DNA of 64,000 bases. Source: an uncultured Chromatiaceae bacterium. Its GTDB lineage: Bacteria; Pseudomonadota; Gammaproteobacteria; Chromatiales; Chromatiaceae. The translations under genes and the position numbers were made by a program. Shown here piece after piece: positions 30,116 to 38,881 of this stretch; positions within the stretch are counted from its first letter, which is position 1, and the number at the start of each line of letters is the position of its first letter. A model generated the notes under the pieces. That model saw only the letters and a list, made by a program, of their open reading frames with translations, had not been told where the DNA came from and ran no database searches. Location: positions 1 to 64,000 of the forward strand of contig CALALB010000023.1 in NCBI GenBank assembly GCA_937923175.1. The letters run 5' to 3'.

Positions 30116-32434
30116 ATGGCCAAATCGCAAGATTCGAATGTCATCCATCTGGTGACCAGGGAAGACAATAACGGTCAACGCACCCCGGATCTGACCCTGT
30201 TGCAGAGCTGCCGGGATCACCTGATCGATAGCCTGCGGGCCGTCTTTACGCGCCAGGTGGGACGGGCCAATGAGGAACTCCTGGCCATGATGGATCAACC
30301 GATCGATCAGGCCCAGCGCCAGCTCTGTATCGATGCCCTGTCATTCCTGGCCAAGCGCACCCCAGCGATGTTGCAGCGCTTTCGGGAGTCTTATCTAGAG
30401 ATCTTTGACCAGACCATCGCCCAGCTGGGGTCTCCGCGGGCATCCTCTACAGCTGCTTTATCTGGCGAGCTGAGCCTGGTCGATGAGGCGGACTTCGAAT
30501 TGGACCTGACCCTCACCAAACTGACAACGCGTTCCGCCTACCATTGCGCCCAGTCGATGGTGGCGCTCGATCGGCGCGTAGCCACCCTCCTGGGCCTACC
30601 GCGTCTCGCCCAGGAGGAGGATCCCTTTTATCCGATGACGATCTATCGGGCCCTGTTTCAGGCCCTGACCGCCATGGAGGTGGTGCGCGATCTGGCGATC
30701 TTTTTATTGCAGGTTTTTGAGCGTCAGGTTGCCGGCGATCTGCCGGTGATCTATGCCGAGATCAATCGCCAGTTGGCCGAGTCCGGGATTCTGCCCCAGA
30801 TCCCCTTGACAGAGGTCCAAACCAAGGTTGGGCAGCCTGATCGGGCTCCCGATTCGGGAGCAGACCGGGTCATGGGCGCACCCTCTGCAACGACCGCCGG
30901 CGTTCAGACCGGGGATCTCTTTGAACAGCTCTGGCAATCCTGGCAGCGTTCGACCCTGGTGCCTGCAGGGTCAGGTGCAGCCTTAGGTCTTCTAGGTATG
31001 CCAGCGCTTGTCGGCATGACCCCGCCCGCAGGTGGGACCGCAACCCCAGCCATCTCCCCACCGCTGAGCCGGGATCAACTCATCCAGACCCTGGCTGGCC
31101 TGCAGCGGTGGGCGCCGGATACAGGGTCTTGGCCGGAATTAGGGGCACTGGGTCTCGATCCGACCGCAGTGAATGTGATCGCCCAGCTGCGCAGTACCCC
31201 AGAGCTGCGGAGTACCTCAGCGCTCGATAGCATGGTCATGGATGTCGTGGCCATGCTTTTCGATGCGGTCTTCAAGGACCCGGATCTGCCCGATGCAGTG
31301 CGGGCCGAGATCGCCAAGCTGCAGATTCCCATCCTCAAGGTCGCCTTACTCGATCGATCCTTCTTTTCCGACCGCAAACATCCAGCACGGCGCTTGCTCG
31401 ACGTCCTGGCCGAGTCCTATCTGGGCCGCGATGAGCGGGAGATGCAGCCCCTGTTGGACAAGATCCGGTCGGTCGTCAAGACGATACTCGAGGACTTTGA
31501 CTCAGACATTGGGGTCTTGGTCGCCCAGGTTGAGCAGTTCGAGTCCTTCCTGGCCGAGGAGGAGGCCAAGGCCAAGGCCAAATCCGAGGCCCTGTTGGCC
31601 GATCTCGCGCGGCGCGAGCGTCAAGGGCTTGCGGAGCAGCGGATCTCATCCGAGATCGAAAGACGGGTTAAACGTGCCGGTGTCCCGGCTCAGATTAGCG
31701 ATTTCCTCGAACGCGGCTGGCGACCGGTCCTAAAAGAGACCTTTATCGAACAAGGCGACAACTCGCCTGAATGGGGTCAGGCGCTGCAGCTCATGGATGA
31801 CCTGATCTGGAGCGTTGCACCTAAGACCAATGCCACCGAGCGCGAGCGTCTGATCGCAATGCTGCCGGGGCTGATCCAGGGGTTGCGTTCAGGTCTGGCG
31901 CGTCTGGGGTTGGAGAGGGATTGGGATGGGTTTTTCAGTACCCTGATCCAAAGCCATGTTGCCGCCATTCGCGGCGAATCTGCCGGTGAGCTTCCAGACA
32001 AGGGTGAGGGGGCATCCGCCCGACTGCCGCCGCGTCCCGAGCCGCTCACCATCCCACTGACCCAACAGCGCAACAAGGAGCCAGCCGCGGCCCAGATCAC
32101 CCCGCAGCTTGAGCTCGTTCAGTCCTTAAAGCCTGGTGCCTGGATCGAGTTTCAGACCGAACGGGGGACGCGCAATACCCTGCGCCTGAGTTGGGTCAGC
32201 GAATTTAAGGGCGTCTTTTTGTTTACCAATCGCCAGGGTGAGAATGCCATGACCCTGGCCGCAGCAAGCCTGGCTGAGCATCTGCGCAAAGGGAGCGCCC
32301 GTCTGCTCAGTCAGAATCCGCTGACCGAGCGGGCGGTGGCGCGGGTGATAGAGCAGATGCAAAACCGAGCTGCTGGACCAAACGCTCAATCTCAGAGCCC
32401 AGATCATAGCGCGCCGCAAAACCCAGACGCCTGA
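30116..32434 (+). CDS. DUF1631 family protein
   Basis: LLQSCRDHLIDSLRAVFTRQVGRANEELLAMMDQ...; C-term LVQSLKPGAWIEFQTERGTRNTLRLSWVSEFKGVFLFTNRQGENAMTL. Confidence 0.82.
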   Translation: MAKSQDSNVIHLVTREDNNGQRTPDLTLLQSCRDHLIDSLRAVFTRQVGRANEELLAMMDQPIDQAQRQLCIDALSFLAKRTPAMLQRFRESYLEIFDQTIAQLGSPRASSTAALSGELSLVDEADFELDLTLTKLTTRSAYHCAQSMVALDRRVATLLGLPRLAQEEDPFYPMTIYRALFQALTAMEVVRDLAIFLLQVFERQVAGDLPVIYAEINRQLAESGILPQIPLTEVQTKVGQPDRAPDSGADRVMGAPSATTAGVQTGDLFEQLWQSWQRSTLVPAGSGAALGLLGMPALVGMTPPAGGTATPAISPPLSRDQLIQTLAGLQRWAPDTGSWPELGALGLDPTAVNVIAQLRSTPELRSTSALDSMVMDVVAMLFDAVFKDPDLPDAVRAEIAKLQIPILKVALLDRSFFSDRKHPARRLLDVLAESYLGRDEREMQPLLDKIRSVVKTILEDFDSDIGVLVAQVEQFESFLAEEEAKAKAKSEALLADLARRERQGLAEQRISSEIERRVKRAGVPAQISDFLERGWRPVLKETFIEQGDNSPEWGQALQLMDDLIWSVAPKTNATERERLIAMLPGLIQGLRSGLARLGLERDWDGFFSTLIQSHVAAIRGESAGELPDKGEGASARLPPRPEPLTIPLTQQRNKEPAAAQITPQLELVQSLKPGAWIEFQTERGTRNTLRLSWVSEFKGVFLFTNRQGENAMTLAAASLAEHLRKGSARLLSQNPLTERAVARVIEQMQNRAAGPNAQSQSPDHSAPQNPDA

Positions 32435-33344
32435 GTGCCGATCCATCATAGCAGGCGTCCTGGGTGAGTTTGGCGAGTGTCTCGAGCGTTAAGGGGAGAG
32501 GGCGTCTCAGCAGGCGCTCGCCGAGCGAGCCACTGGCGGCAGCGAGCCGTAATGCCCATAGGGGTACGGTCCAGCGCGGCAGGGGTCGTCCCAGGGAGTG
32601 CAGGATCTGCTCATAGATCCAGCGGGTGGAATAGGTCTGGCCATCGGTGGCCACATAGAGCTGTCCGCTGGTCTCCGGGTGGCAGGCGATCAGGAGCATG
32701 GCGGCAACCGCATCCTCGACATGGATGGCTGAACGCCGCTGCTCAAGACGCGGCCAGGGCGGAAAACGCCGGGCGGCGACCGCTCGTACCAGACGCTCGA
32801 GGTTACCGGCGCCATCCAGCCCATAGACCATCGGCAGACGCAGCACGCTGACCTTGCTGCCGTATCGTTGGCCGAATGCCAAGACCTGCTGCTCGGCGGC
32901 GTGCTTGGCGCGGCCATAGACACAGGGTGGGGGGGAGGCCGCTGCCCTGACTGAACTGACATAGACCAGGCGTTCAATGGGGGAATCGGCAAGTGCCCTG
33001 AGCAGATGCCCGGTCCCCTCGGCGCTGACCCGCCAGTGATCCGGGGCATTGTAGAGATCAGGTTCATCCGGGCCCGGATGGTGGCTGGCCAGATGGAAGA
33101 CCGTCTGGATCGCATCGCCTAGTCCGCCTAGGCTGCCAGGGTCGGTCAGATCGCCGCAATGGACCCTGATCCCAGCGTTCGGCCAAAGGGCCTGGACCCG
33201 CCTGGGCGAGCGGGTCAGGATGCTCACCGAAAGCCCCTGGGCAAGCAAGGCCTGCACGAGCCTTTGACCCACCGGACCGGTCGCCCCGGTGACCAGGATC
33301 GCGCCCAGATCAGGGGCACAGGTATCAATGACCCTCAGGTTCAA
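32307..33344 (-). CDS. NAD(P)-dependent epimerase/dehydratase (extended SDR)
   Basis: ILVTGATGPVGQRLVQALLAQG; YVSSVRAA...YGRAKHAAEQ (YxxxK). Overlaps DUF1631 3' end convergently. Confidence 0.88.
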   Translation of the reverse strand: MNLRVIDTCAPDLGAILVTGATGPVGQRLVQALLAQGLSVSILTRSPRRVQALWPNAGIRVHCGDLTDPGSLGGLGDAIQTVFHLASHHPGPDEPDLYNAPDHWRVSAEGTGHLLRALADSPIERLVYVSSVRAAASPPPCVYGRAKHAAEQQVLAFGQRYGSKVSVLRLPMVYGLDGAGNLERLVRAVAARRFPPWPRLEQRRSAIHVEDAVAAMLLIACHPETSGQLYVATDGQTYSTRWIYEQILHSLGRPLPRWTVPLWALRLAAASGSLGERLLRRPLPLTLETLAKLTQDACYDGSALRRLGFAARYDLGSEIERLVQQLGFASALSPAPPPARSADSD

Positions 33345-33360
33345 CCCTCCCCTGGCCTGT

Positions 33361-34269
33361 TTATCGGGGGCCCCGGCGTTTCGCCAGCGCCCCCAAGATC
33401 ATCTGCCCTGACTTGAGCGCCAGATGTCCCCAGATGCCTGCAGTCACCAGCGCGCGAAAGGGCGCCGGATAATCCTGGGCCTGATGTTTGCGAAAGAAGC
33501 GCAGCATTCCTCGATGTTTGTGATATTCGACCATCCAGGGGTTTGCGGCGCTACAGGTGCCCTTGTGATGGGTCACCGCGACATGGGGGGCAAACAGGAT
33601 CATCCAACCAGCCTGACGGATCCGCACGAACCAATCCAGATCTTCGCAATGGAGAAAATAGCCCTCATCCAGCGTCCCGACTGACTCCAAGACCGAGCGG
33701 GCAACCAACATGAAGGCGCCTGAGACCGCTTCGACGGGTACTGGACCCTCTGGCAGCGGCTGATGGCGTTGATCCAGGGTCTTGGCACCGCGTCCCAGCA
33801 GCTGGTCCAGGCCCAGGAGATGGGTCAGCGCCTGTCCAGGCCTGGGAATGGCGCGCCGACAGGCGATCTGTTCGCGTCCGTCGGGGTCGCACACCAGACA
33901 GCCGATCAATCCGACCTGGGGCCAGGACTTAAACAGGGGCAGCAGACGTTCGAGGGTGTCGGGTGCGATCAGACAATCTGGGTTGAGGAACAAGACGTAC
34001 TCGCCGCGCGCAAGCGGCAGGGCACGGTTATTGGCCGCGGCAAAGCCGAGATTGGCGCCGTTTTCCAGGATTTTGAGTCGGGGATCGGCGCCATAACGCG
34101 CCCGTACCTGGATGAGGCTGTCATCCTCCGACCCATTGTCGCTGATGATGACCTCGACCGGCACGCTGGATGCCAAGGCCGCACCCACAGACTCAGCCAA
34201 TAGCCTGCCGGCGTTGTAATTGACCAGGATGATGCTCACGGACGGCAGGCTCGGCGAGTCAAGGCTCAT
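33361..34269 (-). CDS. Glycosyltransferase family 2 (rhamnosyltransferase-like)
   Basis: VSIILVNYNAGRLLAESVGAAL...VIISDNGSEDDS...GANLGFAAANNRAL...LFLNPDC. Confidence 0.9.
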   Translation of the reverse strand: MSLDSPSLPSVSIILVNYNAGRLLAESVGAALASSVPVEVIISDNGSEDDSLIQVRARYGADPRLKILENGANLGFAAANNRALPLARGEYVLFLNPDCLIAPDTLERLLPLFKSWPQVGLIGCLVCDPDGREQIACRRAIPRPGQALTHLLGLDQLLGRGAKTLDQRHQPLPEGPVPVEAVSGAFMLVARSVLESVGTLDEGYFLHCEDLDWFVRIRQAGWMILFAPHVAVTHHKGTCSAANPWMVEYHKHRGMLRFFRKHQAQDYPAPFRALVTAGIWGHLALKSGQMILGALAKRRGPR

Positions 34270-36338
34270 GCGGATATTCCCAGACCCAAGGCGGCGCGAA
34301 CCGCCCGCTCAGCCGCAGCAAAGCTGAAATGGCGCTCCATCACTGCGAGCCCGGCCTGGGATAGGCGTTCCCAGAGCGTATCGTCCTGATAAAGCCGGAT
34401 CACTGCCTCGGCGAGGTCCTCAGGGGTATCGGCGATCAGGACAGATTCGCCATCGATCAGGTGCATCCCTTCGACCGCAATGGAGGTGGCCACCACAGGC
34501 ACGCCATAGGCCAGGCTTTGGTTGATCTTGCCCTTAACCCCTGCGCCATAGCGCAGCGGGGCGACCGAGAGCCGGCAGCTTGCAAAAAAGGGCGCCACAT
34601 CCGGCACATGACCGAGGATCTCGATATCCCTGCCGGCACGTGCTCGGACCTCAGGCGGCGGATCAGCGCCGATCACCTTGAAACGCACATCGGGTAGACG
34701 GCTGCGCAGCAGCGGCATGACTGCATCACAGAAAAAACAGACCGCATCGCGGTTGGGCGGGTGGGAGAAGGCCCCAATGAACAAGAGATCGCGCCGCGCA
34801 GCGGGCGGATTGGCTGAACCGAAGATCTGATGGATATTTGAAACCACCTGGACCTGGACCTCTGGGGCCTCGAGCGCTAACAGGTCGCGCTCAACCTCGC
34901 TCACAACCCAGGTCAGATCGGCCTGACGCATCAGATTGAGCTCTTGCCGCTTACGCGTCTCGGCCAGCAGACGCATGCCGAGATCCCCGACCAGCGCAGC
35001 CAGCCTGGATTCACGCAAGAAATGCAGATCCACGGTATCAAAGATGATGCGCGCCCGCGGGCAATGGCGCCGGGCGCTCTCCATCGCCTGACTCGCGGCA
35101 TCGGCGCGGCTGAGGATCACCAGATCATAACGCTGGCCCAGGATCGAGAGATGTTCGTCAAGGGAACGGACATAAGGGCGATAAAGCACCTCGATCCCTT
35201 GGCGTTGCAGATCGGCGACATAGGGTTGAGGCGCCTCCAGATTGGCCGCGGCAAAGGTCACCTGATAGCCGAGCCTCTGGAGAAGGCGAAACAGATTGAG
35301 CATGCGCAGTGAACCGGATTCCCGATCCGGGGTGATCATATAATTGTCCACGACCAGCACCCGCCGTATCCGAGAGGGCGTCAGGGGGATCGGTGCTCCG
35401 GGCGAGTAGTAACCACTGGCCTGCATCAGGTTCAGGCGCAAACCACGCCCCACTTGGGTGCGGCGCATGGGTGGCTCATCTGCCCCAAACCAGACCACCC
35501 GCGCCAATGGTTGGCCATAGACCCGATATCCCAGCTCAGCAAGACGCTGGCTGAGCTGGGCCGCAAGCCCATCCGCCGCGGCAGTTGCGGATGGAAACCC
35601 CCCGACCGTTCGAAAAAGATCGGTGCGGATCGCCAGCGCTGCCAGCGAGCAGGCGGAGAGGGGACGGCGATAGTTACAGGCCGGATGCTCCGGATCGGCG
35701 AGATGGCCGAGCGGGCGCAGCAGTCCTTCGGGTCCGGTACGCCAGCCGAGCTCGCGCTGACGTCCGTCAGGATAAAGCAGACGACTGGCGACAATACCTG
35801 CGTCCGGGGTCTCGGCAAAGGTCTGGGCCAGTACATCCAACCAGCCCGGCTGAACCTGGGTATCATCGCTCAGAAAGATGATGAACGAGCCGCTCGCCTC
35901 CCGGGCTCCTTGGTTGAGCCGGTCAGAGAGGGCGCTGTCCGGTGTGGCCTGGACCAGCCTGACCCCTGGATAGCGGCCAAGCTGCTGCCCCCGTTCATCA
36001 TCGATCGCGATCACCAGGATGACCTCGAATGGGGTCCGGGTCTCGGGATGGGCCAATGCGGCCAGACAATGATGAACGGCCGATAGGGGGTGCTGGACTG
36101 GGATGATGATCGAGACCAGGGGTGCAGTCCGCTGATCAAAGGCGATCGGCTCGAAGGGCTCGGCGAGGCGCAACAGGGTTGGCGGACCCTTAGCGGCAAG
36201 TGGATGATTGTACAAACGCCGGCGCAGTTTGCGCACCAGGACCCGCGCGCCTTCCGTGCGCAATACATGCAGCATCCGCGGTAGATAGCGGATGAGATTA
36301 TCGAACAGGCCAGCTCTAAGGGTGCGCGCGATGGTCAT
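34266..36338 (-). CDS. Bimodular glycosyltransferase (GT2 + GT4)
   Basis: PLVSIIIPVQHPLSAVHHCLAAL... then RRVLVVDNYMITPDRESGSLRMLNLFRLLQRLG...GAGVKGKINQSLAYGVPVVATSIAVEGM. ATG at 36338 preferred. Confidence 0.88.
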   Translation of the reverse strand: MTIARTLRAGLFDNLIRYLPRMLHVLRTEGARVLVRKLRRRLYNHPLAAKGPPTLLRLAEPFEPIAFDQRTAPLVSIIIPVQHPLSAVHHCLAALAHPETRTPFEVILVIAIDDERGQQLGRYPGVRLVQATPDSALSDRLNQGAREASGSFIIFLSDDTQVQPGWLDVLAQTFAETPDAGIVASRLLYPDGRQRELGWRTGPEGLLRPLGHLADPEHPACNYRRPLSACSLAALAIRTDLFRTVGGFPSATAAADGLAAQLSQRLAELGYRVYGQPLARVVWFGADEPPMRRTQVGRGLRLNLMQASGYYSPGAPIPLTPSRIRRVLVVDNYMITPDRESGSLRMLNLFRLLQRLGYQVTFAAANLEAPQPYVADLQRQGIEVLYRPYVRSLDEHLSILGQRYDLVILSRADAASQAMESARRHCPRARIIFDTVDLHFLRESRLAALVGDLGMRLLAETRKRQELNLMRQADLTWVVSEVERDLLALEAPEVQVQVVSNIHQIFGSANPPAARRDLLFIGAFSHPPNRDAVCFFCDAVMPLLRSRLPDVRFKVIGADPPPEVRARAGRDIEILGHVPDVAPFFASCRLSVAPLRYGAGVKGKINQSLAYGVPVVATSIAVEGMHLIDGESVLIADTPEDLAEAVIRLYQDDTLWERLSQAGLAVMERHFSFAAAERAVRAALGLGISA

Positions 36339-36439
36339 TGGGGCGAGTTGCAAACATTCTCTGGCGCACCGGTCTGGGATGAAGCATTGGATCCAGGGCC
36401 AACCGGATGCCCGGCCCAAGCGGTACCGGGCGGCTGGGC

Positions 36440-36919
36440 TTATGGATTCATGGGGCGAAATCCTGGCATGGTCGGCCATTCAGGGGCCTGCTGACCCTGA
36501 TATTGACCCTGGGGCGGAGGCAGCTGGGATTGCTGGCGCGATTCAAGCTGATCAAGCCGCCGCTTGAGCGTCTCGATCTCCTTGGGATCGACCCGATTCG
36601 CCCCAGAGGATTGGGCTTGAGCCGGCGCATATCCCGGCGCTATCCCATAACCTAGGGGGGGGACACCGAAGCCTGGCCAGCCATAGGGCCCACCATAGAA
36701 ACCTGGATAGCCATAGGGTCCATAGGGACCACCCCAGGGACCGCCGTACCAGTCATCATAATAGCGGTCATAGCGATCCCTGCCCCCGAACCAGCGGCTG
36801 GGGTTCATCATATTGCCGAAATCAAAGGCAAAGGCCGTTGAGAGATCACCCAGGCCGACGAGACATAGGCTGAGTGACATGACAGATGTTGCAAGCTTAC
36901 GAACGATAGAGATTGACAT
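36440..36919 (-). CDS. Secreted Gly/Tyr/Pro-rich protein, sulfur-globule-protein-like
   Basis: Signal peptide ending STAFA; FDFGNMMNPSRWFGGRDRYDRYYDDWYGGPWGGPYGPYGYPGFYGGPYGWPGFG; GGAGG RBS before ATG 36919. Product name by composition only. Confidence 0.6.
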   Translation of the reverse strand: MSISIVRKLATSVMSLSLCLVGLGDLSTAFAFDFGNMMNPSRWFGGRDRYDRYYDDWYGGPWGGPYGPYGYPGFYGGPYGWPGFGVPPLGYGIAPGYAPAQAQSSGANRVDPKEIETLKRRLDQLESRQQSQLPPPQGQYQGQQAPEWPTMPGFRPMNP

Positions 36920-37080
36920 AACTCCTCCACAGCTGTCACTCCCGGAAACCCGGGTGTTGGATTGGTTTGATGGCGATTCCATGTCATGAAACCCGGCGCT
37001 CCCTGCCTTGCGGCGGGGCGACCCTATGTCGGCCGGGGCATCCGGTATCCTGGGTTCCCCTCACTGGCAGCAACCAGACC

Positions 37081-37920
37081 CTAAACATGCGCATGTCTCG
37101 GCCCATGGGTATGACCTGGGATTGCACCCTCTCGATCTGCCTGAGGTTCGCTTAGCCCCTGGAGGTTTGGGCGAGTGGTGTGACCGGCGTGTAGACGCTC
37201 ACGCTGAGCTCGGAGCTCATCCCGCAGCCATTGCAGCCAGGACGTTAGGGTTTCTGGCTGGCGCGCCGAGACCAGGAGGAAGGGTGCGGCATTGGCGAGT
37301 ACCCGCAGATGCTGCTCAGCGCGTTGCGGAGCGAATTCGGTCATAAAGGGCAATAGATCCGCCTTGGTGCAGAGTATTAGGTCTGAGGCGCGAAACATGA
37401 CCGGATATTTGGCGGGTTTGTCGTCTCCCTCGGGCACCGACAACAGGGTCACATTGCGATGCTGACCGAGATCAAAGCTTGCAGGACAAACCAGATTGCC
37501 GACATTCTCGATGAATAGGAGATCGATCCCCTGCAGGTCCAACCGATGTAAGGCGCGGTGGACCAGTTGGGCGTCGAGATGACAGGCAGTGCCGGTGGTG
37601 ATCTGGATCGCTGGCACGCCCTTGGCGCGGATACGCTCGGCATCGTTTTCAGTCTCAAGATCACCCTCGATCACCGCGATCCCCAGCTCCCCCTTGAGCG
37701 CCTCGATCGTCGCCTCAAGCAGACTGGTCTTGCCAGCCCCCGGCGAGGACATGAGATTGATCGCGAAAACACCGCAGGCATCCAGATGCGCCCGATTATG
37801 CGCGGCCTGATGGTCGTTTTCGGCCAGGAGCCCTCGCATCACCACTTCCTTGCTGGCGGGCGCGGCCTGGATGGTTTGAACCTGATCCGTCGTCTGTCCG
37901 CAGCCGCAGGTCGTGCACAT
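37081..37920 (-). CDS. hypB: Hydrogenase nickel incorporation protein HypB
   Basis: MCTTCGCG N-term; INLMSSPGAGKTSLLEATIEAL; IEGDLETENDAERIRAKGVPAIQITTGTACHLDAQLVHRAL; GGAGGTGGACC RBS. Confidence 0.96.
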   Translation of the reverse strand: MCTTCGCGQTTDQVQTIQAAPASKEVVMRGLLAENDHQAAHNRAHLDACGVFAINLMSSPGAGKTSLLEATIEALKGELGIAVIEGDLETENDAERIRAKGVPAIQITTGTACHLDAQLVHRALHRLDLQGIDLLFIENVGNLVCPASFDLGQHRNVTLLSVPEGDDKPAKYPVMFRASDLILCTKADLLPFMTEFAPQRAEQHLRVLANAAPFLLVSARQPETLTSWLQWLRDELRAQRERLHAGHTTRPNLQGLSEPQADREGAIPGHTHGPRHAHV

Positions 37921-38277
37921 GGTCCACCTCCGATTGGGGCTAGTTAGGGTTAGATTGGGTCGGCTTGGGAAGTCTAGCCAGGAACGCTAGAGTCTTGCGG
38001 GCAGCGGCTGAGTGGCTTGGCCTTCGTTCACCCTGCCGGTTCGTCTATTCGTCCCAAAGACCCTTTCGAAATGGATGTCCATCTTGGCGGCAATGCCGCA
38101 AGCCTGCAAGCCTGTCTTTAGCTCGGCCAACGCCGGCAGCTTGCCAAACTCCAGCATCTTGAGCCCTGTGCCTGGATCGGGGCCAGGGCAGGGTCTCCCC
38201 GGAAAGGGATCGGCGGCGAGACAGCGCGAGCAGCTCCCTGAGCAGACCAGGGCGAACTGATCCTGGGGGCCATGTCC

Positions 38278-38622
38278 TCAAAAGGTCCCCTTGTTCCAGC
38301 CAAACAATTGGCGCGGGGGGCTGGCAAACTCGATATAGACCCGCTGGGCTGGGATGGCGAGTCTGGCCTCAAGCCAGTCGCCCAACTGTCTGGAGAGCTC
38401 GGCGGTCTGGGTCTCAGCGAGCCCTAGGCTTTTAAGCTCAAGATAGGCCGCAGGTTCAGCACTGCCGGCAAATAGAAGCTCGCGCCCAGGCTCTAGGATC
38501 ACCATCACATAGGATTCGGGTTTGCCGAGGAGTTCGGCAACCCGCTTGGAAAGCTCAGCCAGCACAGCCCGGCGACTTTCAGCCGCGATCTCGACGTTGG
38601 TCAATAGGCGCAAGGTCGGCAT
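38278..38622 (-). CDS. MIF/phenylpyruvate tautomerase-like protein
   Basis: 114 aa from ATG 38622 with AGGAGG upstream; MPTLRLLTNVEI...LLGKPESYVMVILEPGRELLFAGSAEPAAYLELKSLG; IEFASPPRQLFGWNKGTF. Confidence 0.82.
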   Translation of the reverse strand: MPTLRLLTNVEIAAESRRAVLAELSKRVAELLGKPESYVMVILEPGRELLFAGSAEPAAYLELKSLGLAETQTAELSRQLGDWLEARLAIPAQRVYIEFASPPRQLFGWNKGTF

Positions 38623-38881
38623 CGATCGATTCCTCCTCAGACTCGGTCGTTCGATCAGGCCGTTTGCAACCCGGCCCTGATCAACGGGCGTTTGACCTGC
38701 CCTTGGTATAGCATTCAGTTCACTCCAGCATTCTAGGACAATCCAGATATAAAAACCCCCACTGCCCCACCCAAGCTGGCCTTGAGTCCGGGTGGGCGCC
38801 ATGCGATCTCTCAGCGGTCTGCCCTGTTCCTGAACCTTAAAATCCTGGTATCTCACCTCTTGGGTCCGAGGCCTTTCCGTT

